Source of the DNA: Cryphonectria parasitica EP155
Lineage: Eukaryota > Ascomycota > Sordariomycetes > Diaporthales > Cryphonectriaceae
DNA length: 64,000 nt
Direction: 5' to 3'
NCBI RefSeq assembly: GCF_011745365.1
Contig: NW_024468909.1
Span: 7,254,001 to 7,318,000, forward strand
Shown here: positions 44,203-56,099 of the stretch, one piece after another
How positions within the stretch are numbered: position 1 is the first letter of the stretch
How the letters are laid out: each line of letters opens with the position of its first letter
Notes under the pieces: generated by a model
Seen by the model: the letters and a program-made list of their open reading frames with translations, nothing else
Told to the model about the DNA's origin: nothing
The model's database searches: none
Program-made: the position numbers and the translations under genes

Positions 44203-45308
44203 TCATATTGGCTTTGAAGGTGGACCAACTTGACCCCATACAGCTACCATTTTGAAATAAGCACCCTGATTCACCAGTTCCTCTTTAGCCTCGCACAGAA
44301 AATTTTCCAACTCATTGCTATCTGACGGGCCTGATGTGATAGACACAGTCCCCATTAGCAATCTAGCTACAAACTTCCTGGGCAGGGGGTGGAACGGCCG
44401 AACTTACCATGAGTAATTTCCCAGAGTCCTTTGGAAGCCTTCATCAAGTGGGATATGCTCCGTCTACATACCTCCGGATCAGTACAAGCTGCCCTGTAGG
44501 GAACCATAAATACCTCCTCCCTCACAACGCCAACGCCGCACTGCTTCAGATGGGCCTGTAACTGCCGACCATACTCAAATCCTACGCCAACCAAATCCAG
44601 AAACTGATGCATCATGGCCTCGAATTTCTGTACAGCTGGTCCATTGGGAGAATCTCCGCTGAAGTCTGCCTCGACGAGCTCAATCCACCCTCCTGGCCTC
44701 ACAAGCTGCACGAGTCCGCGTACGCAGTCGACTACGGGTGTGTGGCCAGCACCGGCAAGTATCAATCGTTGGTGCACGTAGTCGAAAGTGCCCAACCAGT
44801 TCTTGGACCAGTCTTGAGTGATGAACTGCGTCTGGAATACAATGCTAGTTGTAGATAGTTCTGGGAAAAAAGCTGCTGCAATACTTTTTTATTATTTAGT
44901 TTTAGTCAGCGATGCTCAACCAAAAAAATATATTGGTGCGTTGTATCAGGGAAATGAATATCTGATGATATTTTCCAAAGTACTTAGGACCAAAAAAAAT
45001 ACTTAAAATAACACACTCTGTTCCTATATACTGGTAGGAAAAGCTCGCAACAGAATCTTGAAGCTTACGCAGCTACAGATCTAGTTTAAAATGCAGCTCG
45101 TCAGTGATCTCTGTCTACTTGGGGGAGGGCATTTTGGCGCTGTACCGTCTGCTGTTCCAGAGTTTAAAATGCGTAGGCCGGGCGTAGAGAAGTTCACAGG
45201 GGCAAGTACCACAGTTCCCATGGCGCTCTTCAACACGGCGTGCTGATCACCGAGTCTATGAAGCTCGTCATCATCCTCACCCATCACATACCGTTTCTGA
45301 ACATCCAA
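44203..45308 (-). pseudogene. LaeA-like (Methyltransf_23-type) methyltransferase, interrupted in the middle
   Basis: The N-terminal part (45308 to about 45120) reads DELHRLGDQHAVLKSAMG and LAPVNFSTPGLRILNSGTAD, which contains the SAM-site glycine motif. The C-terminal part (44830 to 44408) reads TQDWSKNWLGTFDYVHQRLI, LVQLVRPGGWIELVEADFSG and EYGRQLQAHLKQCG. A normal intron (44331-44407) then leads to a last exon 44203-44330 ending FKMVAVWGQVGPPSKPI. Between them (about 44850-45115) the sequence is AT-rich and stop-filled, with only a trace (YIGT) of the expected middle. The probable start is ATG 45284. It is next to the retrotransposon block, so RIP leakage or a decayed insertion may explain the damage. 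Confidence 0.7.
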
Positions 45309-45417
45309 TGTAGCTATATTAACGAAGGTTTCCGAGCAGAATCACACTTCTTGTAAATTAATTTGCTAATCTGTGCGGAGCTGATTACTATCTGTACCAT
45401 CCTCTAGCGTGCCTTCT

Positions 45418-45773
45418 TGTTATGACCCATCCAACATGCAGGTCACAGGATAGGCCCCACCAACCAAGGAACCAGGTATCATAACCCAACGTTGGGTACC
45501 AATCAGGATTACGTAACCCGGGTTAGGGTTGCTAGCGCAACTATGTTGGCTATGGACATAGTCAACATATTCGGAGAAATGACTATGAGGAATCATAACA
45601 TAGTCAGGTTAGTTAGAACTGAAGAGCTAGATATATAAGAACACATTTATTACCATTAGATGAATCCAGTATATAGCTCTTCAGTTGTTAATCTAAGTAT
45701 TCAATCTTCTATACTGAGTAGCTTCAAAGGCAGTAAATACTTGCATTGTTCATTAGAACTTGTATAGTTCTAT
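45418..45773 (+). repeat. 5' LTR of copy A, left part
   Basis: Begins TGTTATGACCCATCCAACATGCAGGTCAC-like, as the other LTRs do, but its middle (45450-45600) differs from theirs, so it is a diverged subfamily. It ends TCTAT, which is repeated at 60648-60652 as the target duplication of copy B. Confidence 0.85.
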
Positions 45774-46238
45774 TGTTATGACTCATCCAACATGCAGGTC
45801 ACCCGCCAGGACACCCGGAACAACTGTCCGGAAAAACAGGGAAGGATTCAACATCTCAAGGACTAAGGCTTACATAAGCAAGGATTAGAATTATAGGATC
45901 AGGATGGATTAATAGCTGATCCATGGTAATCCGAATCAGTTGGATTATCCAGGTAATTCAAGAGATCCAACAATCAACAATACTAACAGAACTGAAGAAG
46001 CTGAATATATAAGAATATATTCATTCCCATTAGATAGATCTTATATATAGCTCTTCAGTTATTAATCTAAGTATTCAGTTTCATATACTGAGTAGCTTCA
46101 AAGGCAGTGAATACTTGTATTGCTTATTAGAACTTGTACAGTTCCGTATTCAAGAACTTGATACTTTAATACTGCTCTTATTAGCATAAATCTCTTCGTA
46201 TACTTAGGAATCTTCGGATTGCTGCAGTGCTTATTATA
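45774..46238 (+). repeat. 5' LTR of copy B (465 bp)
   Basis: Starts TGTTATGACTCATCC and ends GCTTATTATA (from TTACA-type end). Exactly as long as the 3' LTR at 60183-60647. It has kept more C and G than its partner. Confidence 0.9.
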
Positions 46239-46279
46239 TTTTAATAACTCTTGTTCAAGAATAGTTTAGTATTATCCCT

Positions 46280-47560
46280 TTGAGCAATACGGAATATGAT
46301 AGCTTCTTCAGAAATCTCTTCGTTCTTGCACGCTTCTATTCAGAAAGAACTGATTAATCAGATGTACTAGCTTATTCAGCGTATTCAGGATCTGCGCAAA
46401 CAACAGCAGGCTTAGAGCGCTATCATCGCTAACCAACAGGCCCAGCTAGCTCAGCAAGCTCAACAGGCGCAGTCCACCCCTACAGCTACCAATAGTGCTG
46501 AAAAGATATACAAGATGAATAAGCTTGCTATATACAATAGCAATTAGAAAACGCTATATGAATTCCTCATCTACTGCAGAGCATATTTCCTGTACTATAA
46601 GACTCAGTTTACTAAGGAATCTGAGAAAGTTATTCTCGCAGAAACTCATCTCGAAAAGAATGCTCTCATCTAATACAAGCTTTCTCTATACAACTACTTG
46701 AAGCATCAAAACAATTCCAATATACATATCCAGAGTATTAAGAATATATTTAATTCTTTTGAAAGCTTTAAGAAAGCTTTCAAAAAGATCTTTAGTAATT
46801 TCAATAAAGAGCATATTATAGCTTAGCAGCTTATAGATCTTAGGCAGACTAAATCAGCTTCTGCTTATATAGTTAGATTCAAGCAGCTCTTAGCAAGATT
46901 TTCATAAAAGAATAAGAATCTCATAAAATACTACTATAAGGAACTTAAGAATAATATTAAAGATAAAATCTCCAAGCAGAATTAGCTAGAGAACTTTGCA
47001 ATATTCTCTAATCAAGCTATTCATATTAATAACTGTTTATATAAATGATGGATAGAGAAGTTTAAGAAGAAAGAAAGCTAGATTTAAAGATTTTCAGCTA
47101 ATATAAGCAAGAAACTTCAAAACAAGAATAGCAGTCGATATAGCAGTACAGCTTAGAGCAGCATTATACATGCTGATTTCATGAAACTCAATGCAGCTAA
47201 CAAGCAGTATAGCAAGAGAAATAGTATTACTTGCTATAATTATAATAAACAAGAATACATTGCATACAACTGCTATTAACTTCAGAAGAATAAATAGCAA
47301 CTAGTTTAGAAAGAATGCTAGATAAATATTGCTTAGCAATAGGAATCCAATTAACTAAGCAGAAATACTTTCTTAGAGCAAGTATTGAATTCTATTGATT
47401 ACAGAAGTCTCAGCTGAATATTCTGCTATAACAATAACTGCTTAATATATCTTTCGAGTAAGGAAGATTCAGAATGATTCTCTTAGAAGCCTCAGCGCTG
47501 TAAATAAATAGCAATAGCAGAGCAAGAATGCATGCCCAGCATTCTTACAAGTAATAACTC
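46280..47560 (+). pseudogene. Copy B gag (capsid/nucleocapsid) remnant
   Basis: Frame traces include KMNKLAIYNSN, EFLIYCRAYF, FNSFESFKKAFKKIFSNFN and AYIVRFKQLLARFS, typical of the fungal gypsy capsid. Near 47232-47273 the CCHC zinc knuckle is recognisable as CYNYNKQEYIAYNC: the second Cys is Tyr, Gly is Glu and His is Tyr, all explained by C-to-T or G-to-A changes. Stops are frequent. Confidence 0.75.
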
Positions 47561-47799
47561 AGACTGCTCTGATATTATAGGATAGAGCATTCAGGCATTG
47601 AAAGAAGAGCTTAGTAACAATACTTTTCAATATTCTTTATTGCTTATACTAAGCACTATGATCAGGAATATGAATAAGAGATAATACTCTCTTAGCTATT
47701 AGTACGAATATCTAAGCAATATAGAAAACATCTCTCAGATAATAGAAGGATCAAGCTAGAGCAAACAATCTAGCAGCCTGCAAAAGCTTCCTGCAAATA

Positions 47800-50405
47800 A
47801 TATGCTTAACAAGCTTAAAGAAAGATTTCCCTTCAGTATTAGATAGAATAAGAAAGCAATATAGATTGAATATCTCGTTTATGAAATAGAGCTAGAAGAG
47901 CTCTTTACTTGCATTTTCTTGCAGAATATCAAGACATAAGAAGATGAGAACTCTCGAATCAGCTTACTTCATGATCTACATTACGAACTAGCTTGAATCT
48001 TCTACATCTATTATAGCTGCAGAATACATTTCTCAGATAAGATATAATACAAATAATTCCCTATTAGAGAATCAGAACAAATCCTTTAAGCTATTAAAAA
48101 ACAGAAATTCCGCTTTAGAAAGATTTTCAACAGATAGCATTATAATGCATATATCGAACTACTAGATAACTATTCCATGCAATGTATAAATAAGAAAATA
48201 AAATAGTAGCAGTATAAAACAATACTCTGCACAGTTCATATCAATAATAAAGTTTGCAACTAGTATTAACAGAAGAAAAACTAGGAATAATAATGATATA
48301 AGCAAAAGCAAGCTAAGAAGCTTGCTTGAGAAGCAGCGAAGCAAGCTTAGAAGAATAAACAGTTCTTAATGAATTCAAAAAAACAGAATTGCTTATAAAG
48401 GGATTGCAAATAATCAGATCAGAACAGTTTCTATATAAAGCTTCTAGAACAGATTATGCTTATATCAAGCTTAATATATACATTTAAGGATACAAATACA
48501 GCATACTATTAAACAGTAGCACTCAGGAAAACTTTATATCCCTATATATCATTAATCAAGCACAACTACAATAGAGATGGAAAAGATGCTCATACACTCT
48601 TAGTACTATGAAAGAACAATCTATTATATATAATCAAGAAGTAATCAATAAGAAAACTAATCATCTATCTATCTTAATCCAAAAGCGCATAACTAGAGCT
48701 TCTTTTGATATCACGGATATAGCATAGCATGAGCTAATTATAGAGCTTTTATAGCTCAAAGAGCACAATCCTTGAATTGATTGAACTACTAGCTAGATCT
48801 CATGAGAACAAGCTATACTTAGAGAGATAGTTACAATTAACAGTATAGGATCGAAGCTAGTGATTGAAGAATACTCAGGAAAAGAAGCTTTATACAACTT
48901 CATACATACTTTCAAACTAGCAGAGCTAGCAGTTTAAGAAGAAGGATTTAGTAATAAGCGAATCCAAATAGTGCTAGGATGCTAATAGGTTAACAAAATA
49001 ACGAAAGCGAGATCCTTAGCAAATCAGTTCGCTCTGGAGCAACAAGAATAAGCTTCAGAATATGAATTGTAGATCTATACAGAAAAAACCTCAAAACCAG
49101 GCTCTCAAGCGCTCAGTTCAGCCCGGAGCGAACGCTTAAAGCTCTTAAAAAAAACATCACCAAAAACAATGAATGAAAAGAAGCACGCTCAACAGTATCT
49201 ACTGTTCCTTCAGATAGCAGAAACAGCATAAGAATTAGAATCAATACTTGCAAACATACTACGAGAATATTACAAGTTCAAGAAACTATTCCAGAAAGAA
49301 TTGAATATAAGATTGCTAGAATACAGCTTATACAACTATAAGATCCTACTACAAGAAGAGAAACAGCCCAAATTCTTTCCTATTTACAAACTAAACAAAG
49401 CATAGCTAGAAGCACTTAGGAAGTATCTTAATAAGAATCTTAAGAAAGAATACATATAATTATTGCAATTATCAGCAGAATATCCTATTCTATTTATATC
49501 TAAGAAAAATAGCAAGCTCAAGCTATATATTAATTACAAGCAACTTAATAATATTATAATTAAAAACTGATATTTATTGCTACTTATTAAGGAACTATAA
49601 GATAGATTGCAAGGAGTATAGTGATTTATAATTCTAAATCTGAAAGAAGCTTATAATCTAATCAGAATAAAGAAAGAAGAAGAATAGAAAACTGCTTTCA
49701 AAATATACTATAAATATTACAAATATTTGATTATACTCTTTAGTCTAATAAATGCTTCAGCTTTGTTTCAGGAAATAATTAATTATGTTCTATACAAGCA
49801 TCTGAATCAGTTCATCATTGCTTATCTCAATAACATTCTTATCTACTCTTAAATACTTGAAGAATATAAGAAATATGTGAAAACAGTATTGCAAATGCTT
49901 TAAGATACAAAACTTCTTATAGAATCTGCAAAGAATTACTTTTACATACAAAAAGTTAATTATCTTGGATTTATAATCAAGCTAGAATATATTAAGCTAT
50001 AGAAAGATAAGATAGAAGCTGTTAGGAATTAGCTAGTTTTCAGGAATGTTAGGAATATTAGATTTTTTCTCGAATATATTAACTTTTACAAGCAGTTTAT
50101 TAAGAACTATAGCTGAATTGCACACTTTCTTACAAATTTTACTAAAAAAGAACAGCCTTTCGAATAAACTTTCAAAGCATAAGAAGCTTTTGATGAAATT
50201 ATTAAACATATTACTTCAGAACTAGTTCTGTATAAAGCAGATTCCTACAAATCCTTTGAAATTAAAACTAATGCATTGGAATATGCATTCAGAGAATAAC
50301 TTAGCTAGCAAGATAATTAAGAACATCTAAGAATTATAAGCAACTTCTTAAAGAAGTTAAATAGCTCGGAAATCAACTACAGAATCCCTAATTAGGAACT
50401 CATAG
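47800..50405 (+). pseudogene. Copy B protease / reverse transcriptase / RNase H (first part) remnant
   Basis: Reverse-transcriptase blocks are readable between about 49380 and 50020: FPIYKLNKAQLEALRKYL-like, LYINYKQLNNIIIKN, FSLINASALFQEIINYVLYK, then the catalytic box as IIAYLNNILIYS (49811-49850), where the two catalytic Asp codons have become Asn. RNase H begins (ELVLYKADSYKSFEI) and stops at copy C. Numerous TAG/TAA codons interrupt all frames. Confidence 0.8.
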
Positions 50406-50410
50406 CAATA

Positions 50411-50853
50411 TGTAATGAGCACTGCAGCAATCCGAAGATTCCTAAGTATACGAAGAGGTTTATGCTAACAAGAGCGGTATTAAAGTATCAAGTTCTTGAA
50501 TACGGAACCATACAAGTCCTAATAAGCGATGCAAGTGTTTACTGCCTTTGGAGCTACTTAGTATATAAAACTGAATACTTAGATTGATAACTGAAGAACT
50601 ATCTAAAGGAAATCTATCTAATAGCAGGAAATGTAAACCTTCATATACTCAGTTCTTCAGTTCGGATAGATAGGATTGATGTTGATTCCATCGATTCTCT
50701 TATCGACGGGATAGATATTGACTGTATCTATCCGCTAATAACCCTAACTCTAGGTTATGTAATTGATGCTTTATCAGGATGTTGAATTCTTAGCATCTGG
50801 TCTCTGTTACTCGTAATCTGTTCTGTAATCTGCATGTTGAATGGATTATAATA
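50411..50853 (-). repeat. 3' LTR of copy C (443 bp)
   Basis: Starts on the plus strand TGTAATGAGCACTGC and ends GGATTATAATA. It is the reverse complement of the family LTR and matches 57365-57807 in length and in most of its sequence. Confidence 0.92.
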
Positions 50854-50869
50854 TCATCTCCCTTCTATT

Positions 50870-51572
50870 AGTTATTGTTCCCAACGATCTTTTGTAAGTA
50901 CTCTAGCAAATCTTCCATCTGTAATCTTGCCTTTCTAATCAAGATGTTGAACAGAGTTAGTTCTTATTGTATTGCTAAGCCTTATTCTCGTTCTTTGCAG
51001 AAATTGTTCTTTCTTTCTGCTGTAGCTATCTTCGGTTTTCTTTTGCTTATGCTTTGCTTATACTGCAAAGATTACAATCTTTCAGCTGAGTATAAGATTG
51101 CTGAGTTCGAATCTTCCTGCTATTAGATCTGCATGCATCTGAGTTTATCAAATTGTAACGTTTGTAGCCTGATGCCTGCATAATTGAATTGTATGATTGC
51201 TTAATATTGTTACCTGAAGGCGAAGATGAAGGTGATTGAAGAGAAGGCTGCTGAGCTGAATGCTAAACTTCTTAGGCTGTGCAAGCAGAAAAGGATATGA
51301 TATGAAAAGATGATGTATGCTGTTTGTTGGGGAATTGATAATGTGGAGGAGTTGGAAAGAGTGGAGGCGGAGGAGCGGGCTTGCATTGCTGCTGGGATTC
51401 GTTCTGTGGTTGCAGAGGAATCTGCTGTGGTTGCTGGAGATTCTTTTTTTGAGGGTTTTGATTGGAATTCTGTAGATTTGGGAGGTTTTGTGGTAGATTA
51501 GTCGGGCTTTCTGGAGAGTAAGGTTCCTGAAGCTTCTGGATCTCGGTTCGGAATGGAGCAGTTGTCTTAGAT
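50870..51572 (+). pseudogene. Antisense frame in the 3' region of copy C
   Basis: Runs opposite to C's own genes, between integrase and 3' LTR. Pieces: MFPTIFCKYSSKSSICNLAF with a hydrophobic stretch (LFFLSAVAIFGFLLLMLCLY), then CKDYNLSAEYKIAEFESSCY, a coiled-coil-like segment (VIEEKAAELNAKLLRLCKQK), NVEELERVEAEERACIA, FDWNSVDLGG and a terminal SRFGMEQLS. A few stops break it. The same order of blocks occurs in copies B and D. Confidence 0.65.
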
Positions 51573-51899
51573 ACTGGTTTTCTTTCTTTTTTAATACTTA
51601 GCTACTCTTTTTTGAGCATTTTTAATATTTTTCTGCAGTTTTCAAGAATTTTCGCTTGCTGAGTAATCTTTCCATTTGATGAGATATTCCCTTGTATTGT
51701 TTATGCTTCTGTACTTGAGAATCTTCTCTATCTCATACTCTGATTTGTTGTTCTTTACTTCTGCTGCATTATCTATTGGTATTTCTTATGCTGCTAATTC
51801 CAGCAGTGAAATGTGAAAGACTGGGTGTATTCTTATTCTATGAGATAATGCTAACTTATAGTTAACTGGAGAGATTTGTTGCAAGATTTTGAAGAATTC

Positions 51900-52620
51900 T
51901 AATTTTTTGTAATCGAGTTTATTGCTGGATTTGGTTATTTTAATGTTTTTTCGAAGTAGATAAGCCTTATCTTCTTTCTATAGAATTAGTTTCTCAATTC
52001 TTTTGAAGTTTGCATATTATACTATTCGTTTCTGAATGAATTATAGTTCTGATCGGAGTTTCTTCTGAATTTTCTTAATCTTCTTAATTCTTTTATCCGC
52101 AGCTTCTGCATCTGCTTCTAGTAATACTTTGTAATAAGCTGTTAAGTTATATCTATAGAATATAAAGAATAGTGATTTCTTTGTTATACTTGTATTTGCA
52201 TTATTATAAGCGAATTATGCAAAAGATAATAGATTAATTCAGTTATTCTATTTCTGATTAATATAGTATTGTAGATATTATTTAATAACTTGATTTATTC
52301 TTTCCGTTTATTTATTTATTTATAAGTAAAATGCTATGAATATTCTATAATATATTTCAAGCTATTTCATAAGCAAAGTTCAAAACTTTGAATTAAACTT
52401 TCTATTTCTGTTAAAGATTACTTCTTCTAGCATGCTATGATTAGCAATAATCGTTCTGAGAAATGCATATGCAAGTTCTTCTGCTATACTGCTTTTCTTA
52501 TAAGAAAGAAAGTAAGCATATTTGCTTAGTTTGCAAACTACTACTAGAATGCTATTATATTGCATCTTAGTTAAGAATTCTTGTAAGAGAAGTAGCTTAA
52601 TAATAAAGTTTAGACTGATG
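51900..52620 (-). pseudogene. Copy C integrase remnant
   Basis: The minus-strand frame at 52380-52565 gives YNSILVVVCKLSKYAYFLSY (around the first catalytic Asp of the D,D-35-E core, here damaged) and a degenerate second Asp region NRNRKFNSKF. Downstream pieces are broken by stops. Confidence 0.75.
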
Positions 52621-53589
52621 AATTGCTAAACAGTTATAAGTACTAATAAGGGATGTAGTAGTTCATAAAGCTTATATCTTTCTGCTTTATTCTTTTTGCA
52701 GCTATTGCATTATTATAGAATGCTTTCAATCCTTTTCCTAAAATCTAGTAAGCTCTAGTATCTTTTGATGCATTTATAGATTGTTCTAATTCTCTAATGT
52801 TTATATGCTAGTACATTATATACATTTCTGATATAGTTGTTTTGTTTGTTCGGAGTTATTAATTCTGAATTCCTTTCTAAGAGTTCGATTCTGAGAGCAG
52901 CATTCAGTTCTCTATATGCATTAATGAGATTTCCTGATTCATCTTAAGCAAAGATGTTCTATATATTCGAAGAGTTTGCATCTTAATAGTTTAATCTTTT
53001 GCTAAGAGCATCTGCTTATTCATTTTCCAAGCTTTTGCAGTATACAATCTTAAAGTTAAATTGTAAGAAGAATTCTGCTTATCTAATTTATTGCTTATTC
53101 AAAATCTTGATTATTATGAATGTAGTTAGATTCTTATGATTCGAATAAACTATAATTGAGTATTATATGCTAATGAAGTAGTATTGCTATTTTTCAAAAG
53201 CTTTTATTATTGCTATAAGTTTCTGATTAAGGATTCTGTAATTAATTTCTGAGCTATTCAACTTCTTTAAAAAGTTGCTTATAATTCTTAGATATTCTTG
53301 ATTGTTTTGCTAGCTAAGTTATTTTCCGAGTGCATATTCCAATATATTAGTTTCAACTTCAAAGGGTTTGTAAGGATTTGCTTTATATAGAACTAGCTCT
53401 GAAGTAATATGCTTAATGATCTTATCAAAAGCTTCTTGTGCTTTAAAGGTTTATTCGAAGGATTGCTCCTTTTTAATAAGATTTGTAAGAAAATGTGCGA
53501 TTCAGCTGTAGTTCTTAATAAACTGCTTGTAGAAGTTGATATATTCGAGGAAAGACTTAATATCTCTAATGTTTCTGAGAACTAGCTAA

Positions 53590-54260
53590 TTTCTAACAGC
53601 TTTTATCTTGTTTTTCTATAGCTTAATGCATTCTAGCTTGATTGTGAATCCGAGGTAGTTGATCTTTTGTATATGAAAGTAATTCTTTGTAAGTTTCATA
53701 AGGAGTTTTGCATCTTGAAGCGTTTGCAATACTGTTTTCATATATTTCTTGTATTCTTTCAATATTCGAGAGTAAATAAGAATGTTGTTAAGATAAGCAA
53801 TGATGAACTGATTCAGATGCTTATATAGAATATGATTGATTATTTTCTGAAATAAAGCTGAAGCATTTGTTAGATTAAAAAGCATAATCAAATATTCGTA
53901 ATATTTATAGCATATTCTGAAAGCAGTTTTTCATTCTTTTTCTTTCTTTATTTTGATCAGATTGTAAGCTTCTTTTAAGTCTAGAGCTATAAACTATTAT
54001 GCTTCTTGTAATCTATTTTGTAATTCTTTGATAAATAGTAGCAAGTATTGGTTTTTAATTATAATATTGTTGAGTTGTTTATAATCAATATATAGCTTAA
54101 GCTTGCTATTTTTCTTAGATATAAATAGAATAGGATATTCTGCTGATAATTGCAATGATTATATATATTTCTTTTTAAGATTCTTATTGAAATATTTCTT
54201 AAGTGCTTCTAGTTATACTTTATCTAATCCATAAATGAGAAAGAATTTGAGCTGTTTTCC
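53590..54260 (-). pseudogene. Copy C reverse transcriptase remnant
   Basis: The frame at 53616-53891 reads MLFNLTNASALFQKIINHIL, HLNQFIIAYLNNILIYS and NYLGFTIKLE. As in copy B, the catalytic DD is NN (53771-53806 region). Upstream blocks (about 54000-54260) contain KLKLYIDYKQLNN-type sequence interrupted by stops. Confidence 0.8.
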
Positions 54261-56099
54261 TTCTTGTAGCAGAATCTCGTGATTGTATGAGCTGTATTCT
54301 GGCAATCCTGTATTCAATTCTTTCTGGAATAGTTTCTTGAATTTGTAATATTCTCATAGTATATTCGCGAGTATTGGTTCTAATTTCTATACTGTTTCTG
54401 CTATCTGGAGGAATAGTAAGTACTGTTAAGCATGCTTCTTTTCTGATAGCGTTTTCGAGGGCTTTGAGCGTTCGCTTCGAGCTGGATCGAGTGCTTGAGA
54501 GTTTGGTTTCGAGGTTTTTCTCGTATAAATTTACAATTCACTTTCTGAAGCTTTTCCTTATTGCTCCGAAGCGGATTAACTTGCTGAGGATCTCGATTCT
54601 ATTGTTTTACTAACTTATTAGCGCTTTAGCATTATTTGGATTCGCTTGTTACTAGATTCTTCTTCTTGAACTGCTAGCTTTGCTAACTTGAAAATATGTA
54701 TGAAGTTATATAAAGCTTCTTTTTCTGAGTATTCTTCAACTACTAGCTTCGATTCTATACTATTGATTGTGATTATTTCTCTAGATATAGCTTGTTCTTA
54801 TAAGATCTAGCTAGTAGTTTAATTAATTCGAGGATTGTGCTTTTTAAGCTATGAAAGCTTCATAATCAGCTTATGCTATACTGTATTTGTAATATTAAAG
54901 AAAGCTCTGATTATATATTCTTGGATTAAGATAAGTAGATAATTAGTTTTCTTATTGATTATTTCTTGATTGTATGCAATAGATTGTTTTTTTATAGTGC
55001 TGAGAATATATAAGCATCTTTTTCATCTTCATTGTAATTATGCTTAATTGATGATGTATAAGAATATGAAGTTTCTCTGAGCGCTATTATTTAATAGTGT
55101 ACTGCACTTGTATTCTTGAATATATATATTGAACTTAATATGAGTATAATCTGTTTTGAAAGCTCTATATAGGAACTATTTCAGTCTGATTATCTGCAGT
55201 TCCTTTACAAGCAATTCTGTTCTTTTGAGTTTGTTGAGAGCTGCTTGTTCTTCTAAGCCTGCTTTGCTGCTTCTTAAGCAAGCTTCTTAGCTTGTTTTTG
55301 CTTATATTATTATTATTCCTGATCTTTCTTCTGTTGATGCTAGTTGCGAACTTTGTTATTAATATGAATTATACAAAGTATTATCTTATACTGCTATCAT
55401 TTTATCTTCTTGTTTATATATTGCATGGAATAGTTGTTTAGTAGCTTGATGTATATATTGTAGTGCTGTTTATTGAGAACTTCTCTGAAGCAGAGTTTCT
55501 TTTTCTTAATAGCTTGAAGGATTTGTTCTGATTCTCTGATAAGAAACTATTTATATTATATCTTGTTCGAAAAATGCGTTTTGCAGCTATGATAGGTGCA
55601 GGAGATTCATGCTAGTTCGTGGTATAGATTGTGAAGTAAGCTGATCTGAGGATTCTTATCTTCTTATGCTTTAATGTTCTGCAAGGGAATGCAGATAAAG
55701 AGTTCTTCCAGCTTTATTTCGTAAACGAGATATTCAACTCATATTGTTTCCTTATTCTATTCAATGCTGAAGGGAAATCTTCTTGTAAGCTTCTTAAGTT
55801 TGTTGTTCACGAAAGATTCTAGTGAATCGTTAAGCTGTTTATTATAGCTTGATTCTTTCATTGCTTGAGAAGCATTTTCAGTATTATTTATGTATTCATA
55901 TCAGTAATCAAGAGGGTATTATTCCTTATTCATATTTCTAATTATAGTGATTAGTGTAGATAATGAGGAATAATAAAGAATATTGTTGCTAAGCTTTTCT
56001 TTCAATGCTTGAATGCTCTGTTTCACAATATCAGAGCAGTTTAAGTTGCTACTTATAAGAATGCTAAACATGCACTCTCATTCTGCTATTGCTATTTGT

